Assembly (NCBI GenBank): GCA_030432655.1
Contig: JAUILA010000006.1
Location: 124,001-188,000 of the forward strand
Length of the DNA: 64,000 nucleotides
Reading direction: 5' to 3'
From: Bacteroidia bacterium
GTDB taxonomy: Bacteria; Bacteroidota; Bacteroidia; Cytophagales; Cyclobacteriaceae
Below are positions 1 to 9,324 of the stretch, in pieces. Each line of letters begins with the position of its first letter. Position 1 is the first letter of the stretch. Under the pieces are notes generated by a model. The model was not told where the DNA came from. It saw only the letters and a list, made by a program, of their open reading frames with translations, and did no database searches. The position numbers and the translations under genes are program-made.

Positions 1-2306
1 CGCACATCCACCGAACCTGAGGTGGCTTCTTTTCCAAGTAGAAAGTCCGGGTACCGGCTAACGCTCCCCTGCAGACGGACATCCTCATAATTTCCCATAT
101 CAAAGGCAAAGTCATCCAGTAGGAGGCTGGAGCGTTCCACATCCAGCTTGAGTGAATCAAGGTGAATACGAAGGTCGGCTGGGACGTAGAAATAGGTATT
201 ATCCCGGAGCACCAGCTCACCCCTGATATGGTACAGGAGGTCCTGAAACCGGTTTACACGCGCATCGACTGCACCTTCAAAATCAAATTCTCCCGATAAC
301 ACATCCATAAGCTGAATGCGGAATAAGTCACGTAAGGCGGTCACTTTACCCCGGGAGGAGGCACGCATATCCACGCTGACCGGCTGGTTGACCGATCCGC
401 GCGGAGGAGGTACCTGTACCGTTCCGCTTACGGAGGTGACTGATTCGTTAAAGTCAAATTCAAAGAAAGGAACTGACACCACTTCCGGCTGGTGAAGATT
501 CAGTGATGCCCTGACATTATTCAGCTCAATCCCCTTGTAACTCAATGATTTCACGTCTACCCTGAGTTCCGGGTCAAACCGCCGGTGCAAGACCTCAATG
601 GTTTCATGCAGATTTTTCTGATCAGTGGCGGCCCCTTGATCCGCCAGTAACCGGGTGCTGATGGCAATAATCTCATCCACATCAATATGATCTGCGATTA
701 GTTCAGCATAACCTGTGGTCCTTGAAAAATTGTCATCGGTTAGCAGGTCACCCGGATGAGTCAGTCTGCCGGTGAAAATAATGTTGTCGCTGTCAGGCAG
801 ACGTATCTCCAGATGACGGAGTACAGCTACATCACGTTCCAGCTGAAGGGTAAGTTTTTCTATTGGCAATCCAAGTTGATTTCTCTTAAGGGTAACGCGG
901 GTATTTTGCAGGGAGAATGAGCCGCGGGCGTAATTAAATATCTCCGATGGATTAGGGATATCTCCGCTGATAGATGCCTTTAAATCAAAAGTTCCTCCCG
1001 TAAATTCAAAATTATCGGTACCCACCAGTCTGGCCAGGGCTTCGTTGCTGCCCTGCATTTCGACGGAGGAATTCAGGTAATTAAGGGCGTCAGGCGAACT
1101 CTGAAAATATGAGGGCCGGAATTTAACCTGAATATCGTCGGTGAGGGCAGTGAGACTGTCGATGGTTATGCGGACATCTTCACGGGAACGCTTTTGCAGC
1201 CGGATACTGTCCGTAGCATAAATATCGGTGGTTAAGTGACCGGTAAAGGAGGCTTGATCCAGTTCGATCTGATCAGCGAGGACCAGCCTGTTATCCGTTG
1301 TGGAGAAATCCACTATCACCAGCGGGAATTGGCCATATCCGAATCGGCCCCTGATGGTGGCTTCCGTTTTAAATGGCCTGAAAAGTTGAAACGGAGCTAT
1401 TTTGGCCTCGAGGCTGTCGGCCAGCAGGCCGCCGAGCACAGAAAGGTCGGTCTCCTCGTTAGCCAGGTAAAAGGCATAACCTGCCGAATCGGTAAGGTTG
1501 AAGGATGCCGCTGTTTCATAATGCTCATCATTCAAGGATAACCTGAACGTATCGGTACGGATTTCCTGATGCTGGCGGTCAAACGAAAAAGCGGGACGGC
1601 CGGTTACCCGGGTATTTTTGAGATACGCTCCCTTGAGCATATTGAAGCCGAGGCCCCGGACCATGACATTCATATCGGCCTCACCCCGGACCTGATCATC
1701 TTCGACAGTATATTCTCCCTCAAAGCGGTCAATCTCCATTTCAAAATATTTGTTGAGGGTGGTATCCTTCAGCAGAAGCCGTGAATGCTCCACCAGAAAT
1801 TCAGCACCGGAAGCATCCATGAAACCGGGAAGATAAAATGGCTCATTCTCCCTGTTGTTTTTCTCAAGTTTCAGGTTGATGTAATAACTGAAAGGCCGGG
1901 TGGGATGAACTTCTGAAATCAGCCGGGCATCGCTGATTGCGACTTCAGTGATATTCAGGTCCCCGAATAACAGGTCGAACGTACGTACGACAATGTCGGC
2001 CTTCTGTATCTCGATGCTGACGGATTTATCAGTTACAGAATCGCTGTCGGCATGCCGGATATCATGAATGGTAAAGCCAATTTTTGGGAAATCTGAGAAA
2101 TTGGAGATGACCTCGCCAATTTCCAGTTCGCCGGTATGATTCAATGCATACCATTCCTGGACCAGATCAATGATGGTGGACCGGTTCGCCCAGGTGAAAA
2201 TGATGAGTCCGACCGAGACGACCAGCACCGAGAGCAGGGTCACCAGTATTCCTCTGATCCATTTCTTCGTGATCAGCCGTCGGCGTTTGGATTCTTTATT
2301 ATTCAA
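1..2306 (-). CDS. AsmA/TamB-like envelope protein (3' end beyond window)
   Basis: About 768 codons are visible and the frame stays open to the left edge, so the C-terminus is missing. A basic N-terminus (KRRR, then KKW) is followed by one membrane segment at about residues 19-39. The rest is a long, soluble, beta-rich chain with repeated patterns such as 'SRLLLKD', 'VTGRP' and 'LRLPDSD', as in AsmA-type proteins, which span the periplasm from the inner membrane and are linked to lipid transport or outer-membrane homeostasis. The start is inferred: the frame has no ATG between an upstream stop and the hydrophobic segment, and TTG at 2304-2306 is the best candidate. No catalytic motif is visible. 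The family call rests on overall form rather than on a signature motif. Confidence 0.7.
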   Translation of the reverse strand, partial: MNNKESKRRRLITKKWIRGILVTLLSVLVVSVGLIIFTWANRSTIIDLVQEWYALNHTGELEIGEVISNFSDFPKIGFTIHDIRHADSDSVTDKSVSIEIQKADIVVRTFDLLFGDLNITEVAISDARLISEVHPTRPFSYYINLKLEKNNRENEPFYLPGFMDASGAEFLVEHSRLLLKDTTLNKYFEMEIDRFEGEYTVEDDQVRGEADMNVMVRGLGFNMLKGAYLKNTRVTGRPAFSFDRQHQEIRTDTFRLSLNDEHYETAASFNLTDSAGYAFYLANEETDLSVLGGLLADSLEAKIAPFQLFRPFKTEATIRGRFGYGQFPLVIVDFSTTDNRLVLADQIELDQASFTGHLTTDIYATDSIRLQKRSREDVRITIDSLTALTDDIQVKFRPSYFQSSPDALNYLNSSVEMQGSNEALARLVGTDNFEFTGGTFDLKASISGDIPNPSEIFNYARGSFSLQNTRVTLKRNQLGLPIEKLTLQLERDVAVLRHLEIRLPDSDNIIFTGRLTHPGDLLTDDNFSRTTGYAELIADHIDVDEIIAISTRLLADQGAATDQKNLHETIEVLHRRFDPELRVDVKSLSYKGIELNNVRASLNLHQPEVVSVPFFEFDFNESVTSVSGTVQVPPPRGSVNQPVSVDMRASSRGKVTALRDLFRIQLMDVLSGEFDFEGAVDARVNRFQDLLYHIRGELVLRDNTYFYVPADLRIHLDSLKLDVERSSLLLDDFAFDMGNYEDVRLQGSVSRYPDFLLGKEATSGSVDV

Positions 2307-2432
2307 AGTCAGCTTGGCGGGAGAATTATGGTGCCCCCATCATTTATATAAAACTACGCAATAGGCAGTTCTGGTGCCTACTGATTTTTTGAATGTCCTT
2401 TATCATAGATCAAGAAGTGGCTGACCTGCCGT

Positions 2433-2786
2433 TTATACGATCCAATCAACCAACCCCCAGGCAAGGGCCAGGATGATTGCCAGCCAAAGAGACGGCATAA
2501 ACCCTTTCGTGTGAAAATCCTTGCGAAACTTATCCACCAGTTCAATGATAATGGCATACGCGATGGTCCGGGTGATGATGCCCAGACCAATAAGCCAGAA
2601 AATTCCCAGTGTGGCCAGGTTGAGAAGGAAGGTCAGTAACCAACCAATCACGAAGCCAACGAGGATGATCCAAACGGAAGTCCATATAGCGGCCTTATTA
2701 TCTTTGACCGACACACCTCGCATAGACTTTGCAGCAGCGAGAAGGACGACAGGTGTGATGATGAGTTGCAGTATAAATTCGAGCAT
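2433..2786 (-). CDS. Phage holin family 4 superfamily IV-like small membrane protein
   Basis: A 117-residue protein made almost wholly of four hydrophobic segments, separated by a short polar loop near residues 25-33 and another near 85-95 (KFRKDFHTKG). Length and topology match the chromosomal four-TM 'phage holin family' proteins (PF04020-like) common in free-living bacteria, which are not tied to a prophage. No phage genes surround it. It reads toward the AsmA-like gene with a gap of about 126 bp and could be co-transcribed with it. Its role is unknown; 'holin' is a family label only. Confidence 0.65.
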   Translation of the reverse strand: MLEFILQLIITPVVLLAAAKSMRGVSVKDNKAAIWTSVWIILVGFVIGWLLTFLLNLATLGIFWLIGLGIITRTIAYAIIIELVDKFRKDFHTKGFMPSLWLAIILALAWGLVDWIV

Positions 2787-3020
2787 GGGAACATAAAGGC
2801 AAAATCCAATCCAAGCGCATTATAATCACCTGCAGATGGATTTGCCGTAAAATCTGTGGAAAGATTGGTATGAGAACGAGTCAGTTATTGCCCTGTCACG
2901 CTACCTGTGTGAGAAATATTAAGGGAATCCCGATCGATATCGTGAATATTCATACAACACATTGGGAATCTGATCATTATATTTATTAGTTTCAGGCCCA
3001 ATTATTAACAAAATAATATA

Positions 3021-3647
3021 ATGATAAAAAAGATCGGTCTTTGGGTGTTCCGTGTCATGTGTGTTTTCATCGGTTTATATCCGGTAATTTACTTTTTAAT
3101 TGACCCTCACTTCGGCCTTCTCAAAACTAAAACGCTGGAGGTGCTGGAAAGCCAAAGCTGGAATATAGGTTTTTACGGACATATCATTTTTGGTGGAATT
3201 GCCTTATTGATCGGCTGGTCCCAGTTTGTCACCAAACTGCGAATCAGGAGAATGCAGCTGCACCGAACAATCGGGATGATCTATATGCTCACGGTACTGA
3301 TAAGCGGCATTTGTGGTCTTTTCATTGCCCAGTACGCTACGGGGGGCGTATCCAATCAAATCGGGTTTACCCTGAGTGGGGTGGTATGGCTCTCCACTAC
3401 CATTTATGCGTTTCTTTCAATAAGAAACGGAGATGTGACCAGTCATGAGAATTTTATGATCTATAGTTATGCCGTTTGTTTTTCAGCGGTTACCCTAAGG
3501 ATCTGGCTCCCGGTATTAACGATTTCATTGGGTAATTTTAACACCGCCTATTTGCTGGTAGGCTGGTTGAGCTGGGTGCCGAATTTATTTGTGGCGCACT
3601 TTATTATTATGCGTAAAAAGAGAAGGGCTCAGATGAAGATGGCCTGA
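3021..3647 (+). CDS. DUF2306 family integral membrane protein
   Basis: 208 residues with about six or seven membrane segments. The pattern of conserved polar residues inside the helices (H in 'YGHIIFGG', 'LHRTIG' after the third segment, and 'SHENFMIYSYAV' later) fits the DUF2306 family, where the histidines have been suggested to bind metal or haem. Function is not established. The protein ends in a basic tail (KKRRAQMK), as expected for a cytoplasmic C-terminus. It is transcribed alone, divergent from the holin-like gene and convergent with the DUF4249 gene; no terminator is evident in the 57-bp convergent gap. Confidence 0.7.
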   Translation: MIKKIGLWVFRVMCVFIGLYPVIYFLIDPHFGLLKTKTLEVLESQSWNIGFYGHIIFGGIALLIGWSQFVTKLRIRRMQLHRTIGMIYMLTVLISGICGLFIAQYATGGVSNQIGFTLSGVVWLSTTIYAFLSIRNGDVTSHENFMIYSYAVCFSAVTLRIWLPVLTISLGNFNTAYLLVGWLSWVPNLFVAHFIIMRKKRRAQMKMA

Positions 3648-3704
3648 ATTGTCTTTACGTCGGCCTTACAGTAAAACAGCGTAATGGTCCCTGCATGGTT
3701 TCCG

Positions 3705-4877
3705 TCACTCCCAGAAGTCAGGCTTAACATTTGTGCCCTCACGCAACAACCGGCAATCCATGCATTGCGGCAGCGCGTAGCTGTAGCCCCAGATGTTACC
3801 CATCGGAGTGGTCAGGGATCCGACCAGTGTCCGCGGATAGGGAATGCTGTCCAGGAGAATGGTAGATATCGAATCCAGATCATTGACGTGGCAATTCTGG
3901 AATGGGAGTGGATAATCCGGCAGCTGTCTTTGATCAATAAAGAGACGATCACGTGTAACCGAACGGGCACTGAATTGACCAATGACGTATTCCTCCGGGT
4001 CCGATACTGATTGAATATTGCCAAAAATTCTGCCTGGTTGCGGATCGAACAGGGTTCCGATATTCTCCGTATTATTCTCCAGTTCTTTCAAGAAGATATA
4101 ATCAGCCTCCGATATTGAATATTGGCTTACAAGAACACTGTACTTGTATTGTATTTTCCAGGAATTAGGATCTAAATAAATGATCGGATATCTGAAGACA
4201 ACATCTTCCGTCAGACCATCTGTGGTGTAAACCATGATGGTGTTTGAATTATTGGTTTGCCAGCATACCCGCTGCTGTTCCGGCTGTCTGAAAATTTGCT
4301 CTCCATCCCAATAATAATCAGAGCCAAATAGTGCCTGGTACTCCGCCGTTTCTTCAAATGTCCACTGATACCATTTGGTGGTATTTTCCGGATCATGCGT
4401 ATTTACTTCAATTTCAACCCCCAATGCGTCGGCACTAAAAGTGAGACTGTCTATCTCCGGAACCGGGCGAACCGTTACTACGGAAGATTCATATATCCGG
4501 CCGTTAATTTCTACCAGCAGCCGGGCCTCCTGTCCGACCGTTACAGGTATCTCCGCTTCATAAAATCCGGGATTGGTTTCAGGCAATACGTAGTTGGAGC
4601 CACCTACAATCATTTCCACCCTTGCTCCGCCGACTCTGAAATTCAGGGAATCACTTGCCGGGGAAGTGATAGGCTGGATTTTAGACAACATCACCCGCCC
4701 CGTCCCGTCCGGGGCGTCAAGGGTACCCTGAATCACCAGAATTTCATCAGGTGACGCAATTTCCGGCGGATCAAAAGGCTCAACACATCTCACAAGCGAT
4801 GCCATACCAAGCACAATAAGTCCGATGAAAAGTGATGCTCTCAACAGCTTAACATGTCCGGTGGATAGCTGAGACAA
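3705..4877 (-). CDS. DUF4249 domain lipoprotein
   Basis: 390 residues. A hydrophobic signal segment ends at 'LVRC', a poor but usable lipobox, and the mature protein begins 'VEPFDPP', typical of DUF4249 proteins. The body is beta-rich with the family's 'ILVIQGTLDAPDGTGRVMLSK' style opening strands. DUF4249 proteins are usually encoded directly after a TonB-dependent receptor and are thought to assist uptake or sensing. No receptor gene flanks this one, so it is an orphan or acts with a receptor elsewhere. No ATG precedes the signal peptide in this frame: the track start is TTG (4877), and a second TTG at 4844 gives a more compact lipoprotein signal. Confidence 0.8.
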   Translation of the reverse strand: MSQLSTGHVKLLRASLFIGLIVLGMASLVRCVEPFDPPEIASPDEILVIQGTLDAPDGTGRVMLSKIQPITSPASDSLNFRVGGARVEMIVGGSNYVLPETNPGFYEAEIPVTVGQEARLLVEINGRIYESSVVTVRPVPEIDSLTFSADALGVEIEVNTHDPENTTKWYQWTFEETAEYQALFGSDYYWDGEQIFRQPEQQRVCWQTNNSNTIMVYTTDGLTEDVVFRYPIIYLDPNSWKIQYKYSVLVSQYSISEADYIFLKELENNTENIGTLFDPQPGRIFGNIQSVSDPEEYVIGQFSARSVTRDRLFIDQRQLPDYPLPFQNCHVNDLDSISTILLDSIPYPRTLVGSLTTPMGNIWGYSYALPQCMDCRLLREGTNVKPDFWE

Positions 4878-4995
4878 GTGGATTGCAAACCTGATATATT
4901 AGTGAGGCACATAGACTAATATACTCTTTATTTTCCATTAGTTTCCTGAGCCGCGCCGGCTTTAATTTCTACTAATATTCTGAACAGCAGCAGGT

Positions 4996-5700
4996 TTACT
5001 GATCTGCAACAGTCTTATTATAAAAATCAACGGTTCGCTTCACGTCCCCTTCATTACTGAAATTGAAATTATTCTCCCTGACATAATCTTCCAGCTCTTC
5101 GGAATTAAAAAACCTGAGATTCCGGTTCTTTCCGCCCGAGACTTCAGTTAATTCCCCGTTTCTGAAATAGAACAGTTTGTCCATCACAACAATTCTGTCC
5201 ATTTCATTATTTACCAGCAGTGGCGAATCGGCACTTTGGTGGGAAATGAGTTCCTTTACCTTGAGGAGGGTGACTTCGCCATCAATCAGCAACTCCGGAA
5301 AATACGTCAGCATTTTATCCGTCCCGAAATCCAGTTCATTCCGGTTGATAAAACGCTCCACATTGAGCCGGTTTGCGCTAAACCAGTCGAAACCGGCGAT
5401 ATTGGATTTGTTGATGGACTGGAACGCATTATCTACGATCAGCTCAAGACTGTTATTCACAATGTTGTATCGAATATAATATCCCATCAGGGAATCTCCG
5501 TTTACCAGGTAAATGTTTCCGGCATTCCAGGATTCATCATAATAGTATTCTCCAAGCTGATTGAGCCTGGTAATGGCAACATCTATTGTATCCGAACCAT
5601 CACGGACGAAATACGGATTGTATTTTAAAATCTGACTTAATGCAGTTTCTGAGCAGCTGAAAAAAGCTACCAGGATAAGAATAACCTGAGCAATACGCAT
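4996..5700 (-). CDS. Secreted protein of unknown function
   Basis: 234 residues with a cleavable signal peptide (basic MR, hydrophobic core, end near 'SETALSQ'). The mature part is mixed alpha/beta and acidic. One stretch reads 'NGDSLMGYYIRYNI', like the small secreted beta domains common in Bacteroidota. The C-terminus is charged (EELEDYVRENN). No catalytic motif was recognised. It lies 118 bp upstream of the DUF4249 gene on the same strand, so the two may form a transcription unit. Function unknown. Confidence 0.75.
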   Translation of the reverse strand: MRIAQVILILVAFFSCSETALSQILKYNPYFVRDGSDTIDVAITRLNQLGEYYYDESWNAGNIYLVNGDSLMGYYIRYNIVNNSLELIVDNAFQSINKSNIAGFDWFSANRLNVERFINRNELDFGTDKMLTYFPELLIDGEVTLLKVKELISHQSADSPLLVNNEMDRIVVMDKLFYFRNGELTEVSGGKNRNLRFFNSEELEDYVRENNFNFSNEGDVKRTVDFYNKTVADQ

Positions 5701-5775
5701 ATTTTTGAGTTTTGACCTGTTTTTCTAATTTATATATTAGCAGTCAGACCCCCAAAATTTACGAAATTAAGCATC

Positions 5776-6645
5776 ATGAAAATTCAGCTTCTGCTCCTGC
5801 TTTTGTCTCTCTCCCTGTGCGTGACCTCCATGGCCCAGCCATCCACGGAGATTTATGTATTCAATCTGAACGAATCCAACGGGACGCTCACCCTTTCCAA
5901 TCCGGTGAATGTAAGCAATAACAACCCCGGATATGACAATCAGCCGGCTTTCCTGGAGAATGGACAACTGCTCTATGTGGCTACACGGAATGGTCTGACC
6001 GATGTGGTCCTTGCCGACCTGGTTTCCGGAGAGCGCCGCTGGCTCACGGATACACCTGGCGGAGGCGAATATTCTCCAACCCCCATTCCCGGAGAAACGG
6101 CCTTTTCGGCCATCCGACTGGATTCTACCGGGTTGCAACGGCTGTATTCCTATGACTTTGCCTCCGGGAAAAGTGACATACTGGTTAATGAAGTGGTCAT
6201 TGGTTATCATGCCTGGATCGGCCCGCATCACGTTGCCGCGTTTGTCCTGGACGAACCCCCCACGTTGCAGATCTGTGATACCTGGACCGGTGAGTGTCGC
6301 AGGATGGAGAAGGATATTGGCCGTTCCCTGCACCTGATTCCTGGCTCGGAATTACTAAGCTATGTGGACAAGTCAGTCACGCCATGGGAAATCAGGAGTA
6401 TGAACACCGCCACCGGCGAATCCAGCCGGCTTATTGCCTCGCTGCCTGAATCAGAAGATCATACCTGGACGCCAGGGGCGGTTCTTTTATCCGGAAAAGG
6501 CAGTATTCTCTATAAATTTGACCCGGAGAGAGACAGTGACTGGATACGGTTGGCGGATCTTTCGGAATTCGGTCTGTCCGGCATCACGCGACTGGCTGTC
6601 GATCCTCAGGGAAGGCATCTTGCTGTTGTAGCTGAAGGCCAGTGA
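5776..6645 (+). CDS. TolB-like beta-propeller (PD40-type) periplasmic protein
   Basis: 289 residues with a strong signal peptide ending at 'TSMAQ'. The body consists of repeats of about 40-45 residues containing 'DNQPAFLENGQLLYVATRNG', 'GEYSPTPIPG' and 'LQRLYSYDFASGKSD', which is the spacing and style of PD40/WD40-like propeller blades of the TolB C-terminal type. The chain is shorter than a full six- to seven-blade TolB-family propeller with its N-terminal domain, and no enzymatic domain follows. A binding role in the periplasm is likely, but the ligand is unknown. It is divergent from the secreted protein at 4996-5700. Confidence 0.7.
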   Translation: MKIQLLLLLLSLSLCVTSMAQPSTEIYVFNLNESNGTLTLSNPVNVSNNNPGYDNQPAFLENGQLLYVATRNGLTDVVLADLVSGERRWLTDTPGGGEYSPTPIPGETAFSAIRLDSTGLQRLYSYDFASGKSDILVNEVVIGYHAWIGPHHVAAFVLDEPPTLQICDTWTGECRRMEKDIGRSLHLIPGSELLSYVDKSVTPWEIRSMNTATGESSRLIASLPESEDHTWTPGAVLLSGKGSILYKFDPERDSDWIRLADLSEFGLSGITRLAVDPQGRHLAVVAEGQ

Positions 6646-6771
6646 ACCGCGAAATGGTAAGTCCCGTTCTTCTTAAAATTTGACGTTTCATCGTGATTTA
6701 TGTTGTAATATCGTTATAATCAGGCTTATCTATCAACTTCCCTTATAATTTCCTATTAACCTGATAAAAAG

Positions 6772-7323
6772 ATGAAAACTGTATTTTTTGCCTTGCTAAT
6801 AAGCATTTTTTGCCTGGTCTCATGCGGATCAGATGACGACGGACCCTCCACGGTGACGGAAAATCTGGCCTATGGGGTGGCTATGACAATAGATATCCCG
6901 GGTGGTGTACTTACACCGACTCAAACAGTTAGCCAGGTATTCGAATTGGACTATTCGGAAATTGACAGTATTAATGGTGATCCGAATGAGCTTATCCTTG
7001 ACCAGATATTAATTGAATTTGACAGTTACCAGGGTGCAGATGCCATTCTGCTTACCGGCGGAACTTTTGTTATCAAAGATGCCAATGATGTACAGATAAC
7101 GGCGTTGACATTGGACGGTATTGATATTAACCTGAAGGAATATGATGACGCGAATTTCAGGCTTGATGCAACCATAACCGATGCCGAGACGGTGGAAGCA
7201 CTTGAAGAACGTTTATTGAATGACGGCGAACTTCATTTCGAACTGACTGCAGAGGTAAGTGATGTTCCCGCTAAATTTGACTTCATTCCTTATATGGTCA
7301 TGCGGGTCACAGGACCATTGTAA
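6772..7323 (+). CDS. Small acidic lipoprotein, function unknown
   Basis: 183 residues. The signal ends in the lipobox 'LVSC', followed by the acidic stretch 'GSDDDGPS', a form often seen in surface-exposed lipoproteins of Bacteroidota. The mature part is predicted to be all beta, with alternating hydrophobics and several 'DPNEL'/'DANDV' turns. No known domain was recognised. It is preceded by a 126-bp gap and followed by a convergent hydrolase gene, so it is probably monocistronic. Confidence 0.75.
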   Translation: MKTVFFALLISIFCLVSCGSDDDGPSTVTENLAYGVAMTIDIPGGVLTPTQTVSQVFELDYSEIDSINGDPNELILDQILIEFDSYQGADAILLTGGTFVIKDANDVQITALTLDGIDINLKEYDDANFRLDATITDAETVEALEERLLNDGELHFELTAEVSDVPAKFDFIPYMVMRVTGPL

Positions 7324-7354
7324 CGGAGAACAGCAGGGGGCCGGGGTTAAGTAC

Positions 7355-8821
7355 CTACCTTACCGAATCCCCCTGGTATATTTTCATTTCAAGTAAATCA
7401 AACTGACTCCCGGTTTGTTCAGGGCTGGTATTCTCCAGTCCTTTTAAATGCCGGTCAAAAAACGAAGTGACCAGCCGGGAGACAATTTCCATCCCCTCGT
7501 AAGCATCTATCTCTCCGGTTCCGGCCAGCGCAGGTACCGGGATCTGGAACGGAATATCCATAAAATTCGGATGGCCGGAATTCAGGAGTTTGGATTCATA
7601 GAAATAGTCCGTACTCTTATTAATATAGACGTGCGAATTAATATCCTCGTGCTCTGCAGGCCAGTCCGCAGAAACGTACAAGTAAGGTATCTGGTAGGTG
7701 GTATCGATCATTTTTCCCCATTGAATACCATCCAGGTTCACAGCTGCCCTTATCCTGCTGTCCTGAATAGCTGCATTACCGGCGGCTCCGCCTCCTACTG
7801 AATGTCCGATTACGCCGACTTTATCAAGTGCAAGCTTATTTTTCAATAGCCCTTCGCTATTCCATTTTCCCAGCTGGTCAATTGTAAATAATATGTCTTC
7901 CGCCCACCGGTCCTGAATTCTCCCTTCAAAGTATTCCTTCACTACTTCCCGTACTACCGGATGCCGCTGTTCATAATCAAGGTCCGTTTTAAAAACATCC
8001 ACAATGGGCTTAACCACCTCCATCGAACCACTCGCTATTTCATTCTGGAATTCATAGTCAAAGTACTTCATTCTCCCGTCAGGAAATGTGACCCCGAGGC
8101 TCTCATACGTATGGTTCATGTTGATGATCACGTATCCCTGGCTGGCTAATTCCGTGAGCAAGGCGTAATACCCGGTGGCCTTGGAGCCATAGCCGTGGGA
8201 AAATATCAGGACAGGATATGAGCCTTCAGCTACAGGTAAACCGCGATAAACGTATGTTTTCACATGGTCAAGGTAATTCATGGCCGACGGGGGCAACCCG
8301 TATTTCGTGGCAAACCCGGCCCGGCTGGCGTTGTCCACATAATTCTCCCCTTGCAGGTCAGCTACATCCGCATCTGAAGGATACCAGATTTTGTACACCA
8401 GTTCCCTTTTGTCATCCGGTTCCTGTGTAATGGTTTCATCCTTGTCAGTCTGCAGGTAAATTTCCTCTGTGCCCACGGTGTACGGACCACGTGGTTCAGG
8501 GAGGGAAAAAACAGGCAGGGCTGAGGGCAGTACCCAGGCAACTAAAATGAGGAGGATCACTCCAATATATCCGCTTGTCCTGAGTATTGTAAGGCGAACT
8601 TTATTCGCGACGTCGACACGGTAAATTCTCCAGCCCAGGATCATGACCAGGATATAGGCAGGGATCATTTGCCAGCGATATCCTTCAAACAACAGGTGGA
8701 TGGCTAGCAAACTCCCGAGAAGAATCAACAGGTAACCGGAGCGGATTTTCAGGGCAAGCCTTCGTTTGATGAAGGGTAAAATAGTTACTGTAAGTAGAAG
8801 AACGATTTCAAAAGTACGCAT
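7355..8821 (-). CDS. Membrane-anchored alpha/beta hydrolase, PAF-acetylhydrolase/dienelactone-hydrolase type
   Basis: 488 residues. The N-terminal 105 residues hold about four membrane segments. A soluble alpha/beta hydrolase domain follows, with the oxyanion-hole region 'LIFSHGYGSKATGYY' (about 205-219) and the nucleophile elbow G-H-S-V-G with Ser341. A late His near 439 ('SGHPNFMD') is the likely catalytic histidine. This order and the 'HGYGS' motif resemble platelet-activating-factor acetylhydrolase-like esterases, which cleave short ester side chains. The membrane anchor suggests the catalytic domain faces the periplasm. Substrate unknown. It is convergent with the small lipoprotein gene. 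Confidence 0.75.
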   Translation of the reverse strand: MRTFEIVLLLTVTILPFIKRRLALKIRSGYLLILLGSLLAIHLLFEGYRWQMIPAYILVMILGWRIYRVDVANKVRLTILRTSGYIGVILLILVAWVLPSALPVFSLPEPRGPYTVGTEEIYLQTDKDETITQEPDDKRELVYKIWYPSDADVADLQGENYVDNASRAGFATKYGLPPSAMNYLDHVKTYVYRGLPVAEGSYPVLIFSHGYGSKATGYYALLTELASQGYVIINMNHTYESLGVTFPDGRMKYFDYEFQNEIASGSMEVVKPIVDVFKTDLDYEQRHPVVREVVKEYFEGRIQDRWAEDILFTIDQLGKWNSEGLLKNKLALDKVGVIGHSVGGGAAGNAAIQDSRIRAAVNLDGIQWGKMIDTTYQIPYLYVSADWPAEHEDINSHVYINKSTDYFYESKLLNSGHPNFMDIPFQIPVPALAGTGEIDAYEGMEIVSRLVTSFFDRHLKGLENTSPEQTGSQFDLLEMKIYQGDSVR

Positions 8822-9052
8822 TCAGGATCAGGTTGATTGATACATATAATCGATGTACAAATCTTGAAAACGGAGGTTCAAAAGGCAATGTAGTATCCCA
8901 AAGAAAACCTGTTGTTTGTCGAGAAATGTTCAGATACGGGATAATTTGGGATAGTTTTTACTAAACCGAGGGCAATTTGTTACCGGATGATTATGGTGGC
9001 ATAAAACCCTGGTTATATGTACCTTGTCATATGTTAAGTAAGAAACAGGCGA
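8822..9052. other. Gene-poor stretch with a spaced inverted repeat
   Basis: No open frame here shows coding character. The only structure seen is a 9-bp inverted repeat, TATCCCAAA at 8894-8902 and TTTGGGATA at 8945-8953, separated by 42 bp. It could be a spaced operator for the divergent hydrolase gene or chance. Confidence 0.3.
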
Positions 9053-9222
9053 ATGATCCGGATAAATACTGACCGAATATACCTGGTAATAAGCCTGGTC
9101 TTGTTGGCCTGGGCCTGTTCGGGAGGCCAGCGGGAGACCGGGTCAATCACCTGGCCCAGGCCGATGAGGCTTATTTAAGCGACGGTCCGATAATCCTGGT
9201 GATGCCGGTCGAACAGCAATGA
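9053..9222 (+). pseudogene. Remnant of a lipoprotein gene (frameshifted, truncated)
   Basis: The frame opening at ATG 9053 encodes a convincing lipoprotein signal: a hydrophobic core (YLVISLVLLAW) ending in 'ACSGG'. It stops at 9178 after only 41 codons. From about 9142 another frame continues with protein-like sequence ('NHLAQADEAYLSDG', then 'IILVMPVEQQ') to a stop at 9222. The two pieces together look like a lipoprotein gene broken by a frameshift and lacking most of its body. No function can be assigned. A short authentic lipoprotein is the alternative. Confidence 0.4.
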
Positions 9223-9324
9223 GATTAGATTGGGAGCCCGGAAGGTTTCGCTGTATAATCTCACTGGCAGTTCAACAGAATCAGTGATATTACGTATATT
9301 CCCGTAAGTACATTTTCCATCATT

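Noticed and set aside
2433-2786. A prophage, suggested by the holin-like protein.
   Set aside because: No phage structural, integrase or lysis genes lie nearby. The family is common as a chromosomal membrane protein.
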